Shown here: positions 1 to 5,727 of the stretch, piece after piece
Layout: every line of letters starts with the position of its first letter
How positions within the stretch are numbered: the stretch's first letter is position 1
From: Planctomycetota bacterium
Lineage (GTDB): Bacteria; Planctomycetota; Phycisphaerae; Phycisphaerales; SM1A02
Direction: 5' to 3'
Assembly: GCA_009924765.1 (NCBI GenBank)
Contig: RFQW01000128.1
Location: forward strand, 1 to 5,727
DNA: 5,727 bases
Translations under genes and position numbers: made by a program
The notes under the pieces: model-generated
Database searches by the model: none
What the model saw: the letters and a program-made list of their open reading frames with translations, nothing else
What the model was told of the DNA's origin: nothing

Positions 1-23
1 ATTCGAAGCAGCGTTCGCAGCAT
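1..23 (-). CDS. Start of an unidentified gene running off the left edge
   Basis: An ATG at 23-21 on the minus strand is preceded by a perfect AGGAGG ribosome binding site (36-31) with a 7-nt spacer, 17 nt after the nusG stop codon. Only seven full codons are visible (MLRTLLR, next residue Ile or Met). The strong Shine-Dalgarno sequence and the operon position make a real start likely. Known gene order predicts rplK (ribosomal protein L11) here. However, L11 normally begins with a lysine-rich segment leading into a VPGGQANPAPPVGPALG-like motif, and MLRTLLR does not resemble it. It may be an L11 with an unusual start, a small gene inserted before rplK, or a leader peptide. The product cannot be named from this window. 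Confidence 0.5.
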
Positions 24-40
24 GGTGAAGCCTCCTGGCG

Positions 41-856
41 TCACTTCTCCGCCTTCGCGATCTGCCAGTACTCCAGTTCGACTGGGGCCTGACGACCGAA
101 GATGGTAACGAGCACGCGGACCAGGCCCTTGTCCGGCAGGGTCTCGTCCACGGTGCCCTCGTAGTTCTGGAACGGGCCTTCCTTGATGGTGACCGCGTCG
201 CCCTTGACGAACTCCATGCGAACCGTCGGGGTTTCCTCGGGCTTGCGGCTGTCGAAGAGCATCTTCTCGACTTCGGGCGGGGTCATCGGGGTGGGACGAC
301 CTGCGGTGCCCACGAAGTCGCCCACGCCCGTGGTTTCCTTGATCAGGAAGAACACGTCCTGCGGAATGCGGCCATCCGGCTCCAGCTTCATCTCCACGAA
401 CACGTAGCCGGGATACAGCTTGGTCTCGGTGACCTTCTGCTTGCCGGCCTTCATGGTCTTGGTCTTCTCGGTGGGCACCATGATGCGGCCGACCAGGTGC
501 TGCATGGCCTCGATCTGCACCTTGCGGAGCAGCGTGTCACGCACGGCGTTTTCCTTGTTGCTCGCCACGCGCAGCACGAACCAGTCCATGCCGTCGCGGT
601 ACATCGGCAGTTCGACATCGGGATCGGTCGGATCCACAACCGTCGCGCCGGGGTTGCTCACCTGCGCGGCGCGTGCGGCCTGTTCCTTGTTCTTGCTGCT
701 GCTGGTGGTCTCGAGCGCGCGGCTGGTGGCCACGCCGCCGGTGATGCTGCTGCTGGCGGTGCGGAACGCCGCGGTGCCAACGGCGAGGTTCTTCTGCTTC
801 GACTTGTCGTCGCCGTGATCCGAGTCGTGCATTGATTCTGAGTCGTTCGAAAGCAT
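41..856 (-). CDS. nusG: Transcription elongation/antitermination factor NusG with long N-terminal extension
   Basis: NusG binds RNA polymerase through its NGN domain. Its KOW domain contacts either ribosomal protein S10 (coupling) or Rho (termination). The protein is 271 residues, against about 180 in E. coli. Residues 1-90 are a Ser/Thr/Ala-rich, charged, probably disordered tail. The NGN domain begins at DWFVLRVASNKE (91-102) and contains the family motif YPGYVFVEM (148-156). The KOW domain runs from about 216 to the end, with FVKGDAVTIKEGPFQNYEG and the terminal IFGRQAPVELEY segment. The chosen ATG has AGGAG (869-865) with an 8-nt spacer, overlapping the end of secE. Internal Met85 and Met90, which would give a normal-length protein, have no visible ribosome binding site. 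The 4-nt gap to secE implies translational coupling. Identity is secure; the exact start is a little less so. Confidence 0.97.
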   Translation of the reverse strand: MLSNDSESMHDSDHGDDKSKQKNLAVGTAAFRTASSSITGGVATSRALETTSSSKNKEQAARAAQVSNPGATVVDPTDPDVELPMYRDGMDWFVLRVASNKENAVRDTLLRKVQIEAMQHLVGRIMVPTEKTKTMKAGKQKVTETKLYPGYVFVEMKLEPDGRIPQDVFFLIKETTGVGDFVGTAGRPTPMTPPEVEKMLFDSRKPEETPTVRMEFVKGDAVTIKEGPFQNYEGTVDETLPDKGLVRVLVTIFGRQAPVELEYWQIAKAEK

Positions 857-860
857 CGGT

Positions 861-1271
861 TCAGCTCCTCATGTCCAGCACGCGCATCCACACGAAGATC
901 GTGGAGAAGGCGAAATCCCAAACCCAGCAGAACAGCGAGATGATCAGCGTCATCGCGATCACGACCAGCGTGCTGCCCACGATCTCGCGTCGCGTGGACC
1001 AGTTCACCTTCTTCATCTCGCCCTCGGTGGCCACCAGGAAGTCGACCGACTTCGCGTTGAAGCCGGCGAACCACCACAGCAGCACGCCCACGCCCGCCAG
1101 GAACAGCAGCGCTGCACCGCTGGCCACGTAGGTTGGGTGAATGCCGATGTCGACCGTCTCGAGCAGGCGCCACAGCCACACCGCGCCAAGCACCGCGAGC
1201 ATGCCGAAGCCGATGACCGTCATGAGACGGGTCCAGTAGCCCTGACCGAACTTCTTGATGGCGGTGGACAT
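861..1271 (-). CDS. secE: Preprotein translocase subunit SecE
   Basis: SecE is the inner-membrane subunit that clamps SecY in the Sec translocon. The 136-residue product has three hydrophobic segments (about 16-37, 47-71 and 98-125), so it resembles the three-helix proteobacterial form rather than the short one-helix form. The conserved amphipathic segment before the last helix is clear: FLVATEGEMKKVNWSTRREIV (78-98). The usual Pro of the W-P-T/S-R motif is Ser here (W91-S92-T93-R94). The start at 1271 has GGAG (1281-1278) with a 6-nt spacer. A longer in-frame extension would run into the tRNA-Trp gene and is rejected. The gene lies 50 nt downstream of tRNA-Trp and 4 nt upstream of nusG, the standard tRNA-Trp-secE-nusG arrangement. 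Confidence 0.96.
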   Translation of the reverse strand: MSTAIKKFGQGYWTRLMTVIGFGMLAVLGAVWLWRLLETVDIGIHPTYVASGAALLFLAGVGVLLWWFAGFNAKSVDFLVATEGEMKKVNWSTRREIVGSTLVVIAMTLIISLFCWVWDFAFSTIFVWMRVLDMRS

Positions 1272-1321
1272 GGGGTTCTCCGAGAAGGGTGCGAAACGGA
1301 TTCCAGGCCACGAGGCCCGAA

Positions 1322-1394
1322 CACGCCGGGGGGGGATCGAACCCACGACCTGCGGATTTGGAATCCGCTGCTCTACCAGCTGAGCTACCGGCGT
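1322..1394 (-). tRNA. tRNA-Trp (anticodon CCA)
   Basis: A 73-nt cloverleaf reads on the minus strand from 1394 to 1322. It has a 7-bp acceptor stem (ACGCCGG/CCGGCGT), D-arm GCTC-AGCTGGTA-GAGC, and anticodon stem GCGGA/TCCGC with loop TTCCAAA, giving CCA for the UGG codon. The T-arm has loop TTCGATC and the discriminator base is G. The 3' CCA is not encoded. The T stem GTGGG/CCCCC carries one U-C mismatch inside a run of eight C residues, either a real mismatch or a homopolymer error. The gene sits between rpmG (22 nt upstream) and secE (50 nt downstream) on the same strand, so it is probably processed from a common transcript. Confidence 0.95.
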
Positions 1395-1416
1395 AGCGAA
1401 GGAAGCGACGCTGGCG

Positions 1417-1596
1417 TCACTTCCGCTTGATCTTGTGCAGCGTGTGCTTGCGCAGGCGGGGGGAGAACTTGCGGAAGCCTTCCTTCACCTTCTCCGAAAT
1501 GCCGCCCTTGACGCGGATCTCGGTTCGGTAGTTCAGGTCGCCGCACTCCGTGCACTGCAGCCACACGTATTCACGATCCAGGGACTTCTTTGCCAT
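1417..1596 (-). CDS. rpmG: 50S ribosomal protein L33
   Basis: This 59-residue basic protein starts MAKKSLDREYVWLQCTECGD and ends FSPRLRKHTLHKIKRK. L33 is a small protein of the large subunit near the E site. Recognition rests on the CTECGDLNYRT segment (15-25) and the R-K-H-T-L-H ending. Cys15 and Cys18 form the first half of the zinc ribbon. At the place where zinc-binding L33 proteins have the second pair (CPxC in a KYCPxC-type motif), this one reads FSPRL, so both cysteines are missing. That is intermediate between the C+ and C- types. The start at 1596 has GGAGA (1610-1606) with a 9-nt spacer. It lies between tuf and tRNA-Trp, a common location for rpmG. Confidence 0.93.
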   Translation of the reverse strand: MAKKSLDREYVWLQCTECGDLNYRTEIRVKGGISEKVKEGFRKFSPRLRKHTLHKIKRK

Positions 1597-1610
1597 GACT
1601 CACTGTCTCC

Positions 1611-1628
1611 GGGCCCTGGGGGCCCTGG
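1611..1628. repeat. Tandem 9-bp repeat, two perfect copies
   Basis: The unit GGGCCCTGG occurs twice back to back (1611-1619 and 1620-1628) just upstream of the rpmG ribosome binding site. Each unit contains the palindrome GGGCCC, so the copies can pair with themselves or each other and could shield the rpmG start in RNA. The function is unknown; it may be simple GC-rich slippage sequence. Confidence 0.6.
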
Positions 1629-1682
1629 TTTCGGCCCGCCCCGCCCCTGGCCTTTCGGTCAGGGGCGGGCACGGACGAAACC
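1627..1682 (-). other. Nested RNA hairpin in the tuf-rpmG spacer
   Basis: An outer 7-bp arm pair (1627-1633 GGTTTCG with 1676-1682 CGAAACC) encloses an inner hairpin at 1640-1669. The inner stem has 13 positions, with one non-Watson-Crick pair (1650/1659), around the 4-nt loop 1653-1656. In the minus-strand RNA the loop reads GAAA, a stable GNRA tetraloop closed by C-G. A second register is possible: GCCCGCCCC (1634-1642) can pair with 1662-1670. No U-tract follows on either strand, so it is not a standard intrinsic terminator. A processing, mRNA-stability or attenuation element between tuf and rpmG is the best guess. Confidence 0.5.
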
Positions 1683-1693
1683 GCTCGTTGCAA

Positions 1694-1720
1694 GCGACGC
1701 GCCCACACGGCGCGCGTCGC
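1694..1720 (-). other. Hairpin directly after the tuf stop codon
   Basis: A perfect 9-bp stem (1694-1702 GCGACGCGC with 1712-1720 GCGCGTCGC) and 9-nt loop start 6 nt after the tuf stop codon on the minus strand. The sequence after the stem (TTGCAACG) has no real U-tract. It may protect the 3' end of tuf mRNA or act as a weak or factor-assisted terminator that lowers expression of the downstream genes relative to tuf. Confidence 0.45.
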
Positions 1721-1726
1721 GGGATG

Positions 1727-2935
<1,209 letters not shown>

Positions 2936-2989
2936 GGTGTGTGCTCCAGGTAAGTGACGCCGGGACGGACGCGGAACGCTCCCGCGATC

Positions 2990-3010
2990 CCCGTCGACGT
3001 GCCCGACGGG
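2990..3010 (-). other. Short hairpin in the tuf leader
   Basis: A perfect 7-bp stem (CCCGTCG at 2990-2996 with CGACGGG at 3004-3010) and 7-nt loop lie in the 114-nt stretch between tRNA-Thr and tuf. There is no U-tract. Together with the stronger hairpin at 3021-3047 it makes the tuf leader highly structured. It could be a processing site or simple GC-rich pairing. Confidence 0.35.
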
Positions 3011-3020
3011 AGGCTCGGCT

Positions 3021-3047
3021 GGCGAATACCGAACGCCGGTATTCGCC
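3021..3047 (-). other. Strong hairpin immediately 3' of tRNA-Thr
   Basis: A perfect 11-bp stem (GGCGAATACCG at 3021-3031 with CGGTATTCGCC at 3037-3047) and a 5-nt loop begin 2 nt after the tRNA-Thr discriminator base. No U-tract follows in the minus direction (AGCCGAGCC), so transcription probably continues into tuf. Position and strength suggest a processing signal that separates the tRNA 3' end from the tuf message, or a 5' stabiliser of the tuf mRNA after cleavage. Confidence 0.5.
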
Positions 3048-3049
3048 GA

Positions 3050-3121
3050 AGCCACCGAAGGGGATTGAACCCTCGACCTCACCCTTACCAAGGGTGTGCT
3101 CTACCACTGAGCTACGGTGGC
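3050..3121 (-). tRNA. tRNA-Thr (anticodon GGT)
   Basis: A 72-nt cloverleaf reads on the minus strand from 3121 to 3050. It has a 7-bp acceptor stem (GCCACCG/CGGTGGC), D-arm GCTC-AGTGGTA-GAGC, and anticodon stem CACCC/GGGTG with loop TTGGTAA, so the anticodon is GGT, reading ACC/ACU. The T-arm is GAGGG-TTCAATC-CCCTT with one G-U pair, and the discriminator base is U. CCA is not encoded. It is the first gene of the unit that continues into tuf. Confidence 0.95.
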
Positions 3122-3130
3122 GACAGAACC

Positions 3131-3159
3131 GAAGAAAAACCGCCCGAGAATCGGGCGGT
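3131..3159 (-). terminator. Intrinsic terminator directly upstream of tRNA-Thr
   Basis: On the minus strand a perfect 9-bp stem ACCGCCCGA/TCGGGCGGT (3159-3151 and 3147-3139) with a 3-nt loop runs into TTTTCTTC (3138-3131). This is a textbook intrinsic terminator for transcripts coming from the pilin gene. Its U-tract ends only 9 nt before the tRNA-Thr 5' end, and it lies downstream of the predicted tRNA promoter. Confidence 0.8.
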
Positions 3160-3168
3160 GAGTCGCAA

Positions 3169-3196
3169 ATGGTACCGCGTGGCCCGGGTCGGTCAA
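3169..3196 (-). promoter_or_regulatory. Predicted sigma70-type promoter for tRNA-Thr-tuf
   Basis: On the minus strand TTGACC (3196-3191, 5 of 6 match to the -35 consensus) is followed after 16 nt by TACCAT (3174-3169, 4 of 6 match to the -10 consensus). The GC-rich segment after the -10 (TTGCGAC) resembles discriminators of stably expressed, growth-regulated promoters. The start would be near A3163, about 42 nt before the tRNA 5' end. It is a prediction from consensus only, supported by its position before a strong translation operon. Confidence 0.55.
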
Positions 3197-3212
3197 GGGG
3201 TTGGGTGCCCCA

Positions 3213-3271
3213 GCCTTCGAAAAGGCCGTCTTGTGGGTGACCTGTGGGGATCTCGGGGCCAGAAACCCCGA
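3213..3271 (-). other. Two small hairpins in the spacer after the pilin gene
   Basis: Downstream of the pilin stop codon on the minus strand are a 6-bp stem with 7-nt loop (3253-3258 with 3266-3271, TCGGGG/CCCCGA), starting 10 nt after the stop, and a 5-bp stem with a TTCG loop (3213-3217 with 3222-3226). Neither is followed by a U-tract. They may protect the 3' end of the pilin message. The functional terminator appears to be the one at 3131-3159. Confidence 0.35.
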
Positions 3272-3281
3272 AATTTCACCG

Positions 3282-4256
3282 TTATCGCATATCCAGATGA
3301 CGGAAACGCACCCCGCGGCCCTGATCCTTCTTGTCGGAGGTGGCGGTGGACTTCTGCGTGCCGTTGTCATTCAGGTCGTTCGCCAGGCCCTCGAGGTCGG
3401 TCGAGTCCTCCCAGCGCTGCTCGGTGCGCGTGTGTCCGTCAAGCAGCAGCATGGCGCAGGTCTCGCCCGGATAGCGGAAGTCCACCTGCGACTCCTGCGG
3501 GTCCTCCGCATCGAGCGGATCCACGCCGTTGGCGTCCACCACGTCGATGGTCTCGCACGCGATGCTGTCGATCAGGTACGCGCTGCCATCCGGCCGCGTG
3601 ATCTGCCCGTTGGTGAAGAATGTCTCGCTGCTGCCGCTCAGTTCGGCGCGCGCGTCGTAGGCATGGTTCGTCAGCGCGCGCTTGGTCGCGCTGCGGCTGT
3701 CGAAGAAGTTGTTGGCCGCGAACATGCCGGGCTCGCTCAGGGTGGTGGCGCGCGAACCGAACTTGTTGCCATCGATGTCGGCGTCCAGGCTGATCTTGCC
3801 CGTGAACTGGCGCTTCAGCGGCACCGCGCTGCGGAAGGGACCACGATCGAAACCTGGCACCTTCTCGTAGAGCGTGCCATCCGGGTTGTCCACGCGGTAG
3901 TCGTAGGAACCCGCCGCATCGTCGCTGACGATCGGGCCGTAGCCCGCGTCCGTCCACAGGATGTCGGCCCAGGTGCCCATGTACTGCTGCCCCGCCGGCG
4001 GCACGGCCGCGCTGCGCGCCTTGCCCTTCACCAGCGCGTTCGTGCGGTCGAACAGGCTTGGCACGATGGTGTCGCGGTTGGCGGTGCTGTAGTTCTGCAT
4101 CAGCGTGTAGGTCTGACGCATGTTGCTGGTGCTCTTGGCCAGACCCGCGTTGCCGCGCACGATGCCAAGCGCGGGCAGCAGGATGGCCACAAGAATGCCG
4201 ATCACGCCCAGCGTGACGAGCAGCTCGATGATGGTGAAGCCGCGACGGGTGTGCAT
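3282..4256 (-). CDS. Type IV pilin-like (pseudopilin) protein with prepilin leader
   Basis: The 324-residue protein starts with a class III prepilin signal: a basic leader MHTRRG, a cleavage point G6|F7, then FTIIELLVTLGVIG with Glu11 (Glu5 of the mature form) and a hydrophobic helix to about residue 30. Prepilin peptidase should cleave and methylate it; the mature protein would sit in the membrane or a pilus/secretion filament. The rest has no motif I recognise. RYPGETCAMLLLDGH (261-275) resembles the H-X9-DG element of planctomycete prepilin-like proteins, but Pro263 occupies the expected His position. The C-terminus is GVRFRHLDMR. The start has AGGAG (4267-4263) with a 6-nt spacer, 1 nt after a small 5-bp hairpin (4269-4282). 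It follows rho by 66 nt. Planctomycetes usually carry many paralogues, so a specific role cannot be assigned. Confidence 0.9.
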   Translation of the reverse strand: MHTRRGFTIIELLVTLGVIGILVAILLPALGIVRGNAGLAKSTSNMRQTYTLMQNYSTANRDTIVPSLFDRTNALVKGKARSAAVPPAGQQYMGTWADILWTDAGYGPIVSDDAAGSYDYRVDNPDGTLYEKVPGFDRGPFRSAVPLKRQFTGKISLDADIDGNKFGSRATTLSEPGMFAANNFFDSRSATKRALTNHAYDARAELSGSSETFFTNGQITRPDGSAYLIDSIACETIDVVDANGVDPLDAEDPQESQVDFRYPGETCAMLLLDGHTRTEQRWEDSTDLEGLANDLNDNGTQKSTATSDKKDQGRGVRFRHLDMR

Positions 4257-4322
4257 GCGTGTCTCCTGGGGCCCGGTGGCCCGTGAATGGATTCGGTGGC
4301 GGATCGCCGGGGGATGCCCGGA

Positions 4323-4640
4323 TCAGCCCATGTTCATGGTCATCAGGAACTCGGCGTTGCTCTTGGTCTTGCTCACGCGGCTCTTCATGAGCTCCATGGC
4401 CTCGACCACGTTCATGTCGCTCACCACCTTGCGCAGGCGCACGATCAGTTCGTGCTCCTTCGGGTCGAGCAGCAGCTCCTCGCGGCGCGTACCGCTGGCG
4501 GCCACGTCGATCGCGGGGTAGATGCGCTTCTCGACCAGCTTGCGGTCCAGGTGCAGTTCGGCGTTGCCGGTGCCCTTGAACTCCTCGAAGATCACCTCGT
4601 CGGCGCGGCTGCCGGTGTCCACCAGCGCCGTGCCCAGGAT
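4323..4640 (-). pseudogene. rho: Detached C-terminal part of Rho (out of frame)
   Basis: These 105 codons continue Rho after the frame break: ILGTALVDTGSRADEV, then EEFKGTGNAELHLDRK, and SGTRREELLLDP, which contains the arginine finger (restored residue R406, equivalent to E. coli R366). The final stretch ends in EFLMTMNMG and a TGA stop. The frame differs from the upstream part by the 17-bp duplication. No Shine-Dalgarno sequence precedes the only nearby alternative start (GTG at 4622), so separate translation is unlikely. If the duplication is a sequencing or assembly error, this is simply the end of an intact rho gene. Confidence 0.9.
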
Positions 4641-5719
4641 GGTGAGCGAGCCGCCGTGGTGAGCGAGCCGCCGTTCTCGATGTTGCGCGCGCTGCCGAAG
4701 AACTTCTTGGGCTTGATCAGGGCCGCGTTGTCCACGCCACCCGAGCCGATCTTGCCGCCGCCCGGCATGCCGTTGTTGTAGCCGCGGGCGAGGCGCGTGA
4801 TGGAGTCGAGCAGGATCACCACATGCTGGCCGAACTCGACCATGCGGCGGGACTTCTCCATCACCATCTCGGACACCTGGATGTGTCGCGCGGCCTCCTC
4901 GTCGAAGGTGCTGGCGATCACTTCCACGCGATCGGGCGTGTTGCGGCGGAAGTCGGTCACTTCCTCGGGACGCTCGTCGATCAGCAGCACGATCACGTGC
5001 ACGTCGGGGTGGTTCTTGCAGATCGCGTTGGTGATCTGCTGCAGGATGACCGTCTTGCCGGTGCGCGGCGGCGCCACGATCAGCGCGCGCTGACCGAAGC
5101 CCAGCGGCGTGACCATGTCGATGATGCGCGTCTCGATCTTGGCGGGCTGGTCCAGCATCTCCAGGTGGATGCGCTTGTTGGGGTGCAGCGGCGTGAGCGC
5201 CTCGAAGGTGGGCAGATCATGCAGCTTCTTGGGGTCGGTGCCGTTCACCTGGTCCACGCGAAGCAGCGAGAAGTAGATCTCGGTGTCCTTCGGCGGACGG
5301 GTGATGCCCGTGATCACCTGGCCCTTGCGCAGGCCGTGGCGGCGCACGAAGCCCTGGCTCACGTAGATGTCGTCGGGGCTGGGCAGGTAGCTGTATTCGC
5401 TGCTGCGCAGGAAGCCGTAGCCCTCCGGCATCAGGTCCAGCGTGCCGGTGGCGGTCATCAGGCCGTGCTTGGCGGCGCGGTGCTTGAGAATCTCGAACAC
5501 CAGGCGCTGCTTGCTCATCGCGCCCTGATCTTCAAGGCCTTCCTTGCGCGCGATCTTCATCAGCTCATCGCCGTTCATGCGCTGCAGGCCGGCAAGGTCC
5601 AGGTCTTCCTTCTTGGCGGCCTTCAGCTTGCCGCCGGCGGCCTCCTCCAGCTGCTGCAGATCCATCTCGAGCTGCTCGTCGGTGGGAACGCTGCCGGGCG
5701 TCAGGGACATCACCGGCAT
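4592..5719 (-). CDS. rho: Transcription termination factor Rho, frameshifted after residue 354
   Basis: Rho is a hexameric RNA helicase that ends transcription of untranslated RNA. As read, the frame gives 375 residues. An N-terminal Rho_N-like segment (about 41-86) is followed by the cold-shock-like RNA-binding domain (about 88-160, with EGYGFLRS and DDIYVS). Next come Walker A APPRTGKT (216-223), Walker B LLIDERPEEV (245-254), DSITRLARGYN (305-315) and the Q-loop region GGGKIGSGGVDNAAL (320-334). Residues 1-354 are authentic; the last 21 (from TAARSPSW) are out of frame because of the duplication at 4640-4674. Without it the protein is 459 residues, normal for the family. The product as written lacks the R-loop and arginine finger and could not hydrolyse ATP normally. 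The start is uncertain: ATG codons at 5719 and 5710 lack a ribosome binding site, and the frame stays open to the window edge, so the gene may begin further upstream. Confidence 0.95.
   Translation of the reverse strand: MPVMSLTPGSVPTDEQLEMDLQQLEEAAGGKLKAAKKEDLDLAGLQRMNGDELMKIARKEGLEDQGAMSKQRLVFEILKHRAAKHGLMTATGTLDLMPEGYGFLRSSEYSYLPSPDDIYVSQGFVRRHGLRKGQVITGITRPPKDTEIYFSLLRVDQVNGTDPKKLHDLPTFEALTPLHPNKRIHLEMLDQPAKIETRIIDMVTPLGFGQRALIVAPPRTGKTVILQQITNAICKNHPDVHVIVLLIDERPEEVTDFRRNTPDRVEVIASTFDEEAARHIQVSEMVMEKSRRMVEFGQHVVILLDSITRLARGYNNGMPGGGKIGSGGVDNAALIKPKKFFGSARNIENGGSLTTAARSPSWARRWWTPAAAPTR
4640..4674. repeat. 17-bp direct tandem duplication inside rho
   Basis: The unit GGTGAGCGAGCCGCCGT occurs at 4641-4657 and again, identically, at 4658-4674; the shared T at 4640 means the repeat can be phased one base earlier. 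Deleting one copy gives the conserved Rho reading ENGGSLTILGTALV, so the second copy is an insertion relative to the family. Seventeen is not a multiple of three, hence the frameshift. Confidence 0.95.
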
Positions 5720-5727
5720 GTACGGCT

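Noticed and set aside
1272..1346. Longer SecE starting at 1346
   Set aside because: It would cover the 3' part of tRNA-Trp and lacks a ribosome binding site; the ATG at 1271 has one and begins a normal SecE.
1640..1669. Rho-independent terminator between tuf and rpmG
   Set aside because: The stem is strong, but no U-tract follows on either strand, so it is listed only as a structural element.
2936..3091. Longer EF-Tu starting at 3091
   Set aside because: The extension reads through tRNA-Thr and the leader hairpins; the MAKENFVRTKPHVNVGTIGH start is typical for EF-Tu and has a ribosome binding site.
3201..4286. Open frame of 361 codons on the plus strand
   Set aside because: It is antisense to the pilin-like gene, whose leader, helix and ribosome binding site are convincing. 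The plus-strand product is a repetitive Arg/Val/Ala/His-rich sequence.
4592..4690. Programmed ribosomal frameshift in rho
   Set aside because: The frame change is fully explained by an exact 17-bp duplication, and there is no slippery heptamer with downstream structure needed to explain it.

Overview
The window looks like a chromosomal segment of a GC-rich planctomycete, most likely of the Phycisphaerae type. Three things point there: an EF-Tu with a rebuilt switch I region, a prepilin-like secreted protein with a short leader and a DG motif near the C-terminus, and the gene content and codon bias. The assignment comes from protein features and remembered family sequences, not from a database search. 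Every gene I can support lies on the minus strand, so the window reads biologically from right to left. The long plus-strand open frames are antisense shadows of conserved genes.

Right part (about 5727 down to 3282): transcription terminator factor rho, then a single-gene insertion encoding a type IV pilin-like/pseudopilin protein. In this sequence rho is broken by a 17-bp direct tandem duplication at 4640-4674. The duplication shifts the frame after residue 354 and separates the ATPase arginine finger and the rest of the C-terminus from the Walker motifs. Removing one copy restores a perfect 459-residue Rho.

Middle junction (about 3281 to 3122): a compact control region with a hairpin after the pilin gene, a sigma70-type promoter pointing at the tRNA, and a textbook intrinsic terminator whose U-tract ends only 9 nt before the mature tRNA-Thr. 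The terminator lies downstream of the predicted start site, inside the leader of the next unit.

Left part (about 3121 to 1): the translation/transcription cluster tRNA-Thr(GGT) - tuf (EF-Tu) - rpmG (L33) - tRNA-Trp(CCA) - secE - nusG, followed by the first seven codons of another gene. This matches the widespread bacterial order that normally continues into rplK-rplA-rplJ-rplL-rpoB-rpoC, although the visible start (MLRTLLR) does not look like L11. The tuf leader and the tuf-rpmG spacer hold strong GC-rich hairpins without U-tracts. These fit RNA processing or mRNA-stability elements in a mixed tRNA/mRNA transcript.

The genes serve core gene expression: EF-Tu delivers aminoacyl-tRNA, L33 is a 50S protein, SecE is a translocon subunit, and NusG couples RNA polymerase to the ribosome and to Rho. 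I found no mobile element, CRISPR array or defence system. The notable points are the rho lesion, the overlapping promoter/terminator, the unusual EF-Tu switch I, the half-lost zinc ribbon of L33 and the long disordered N-terminus of NusG.
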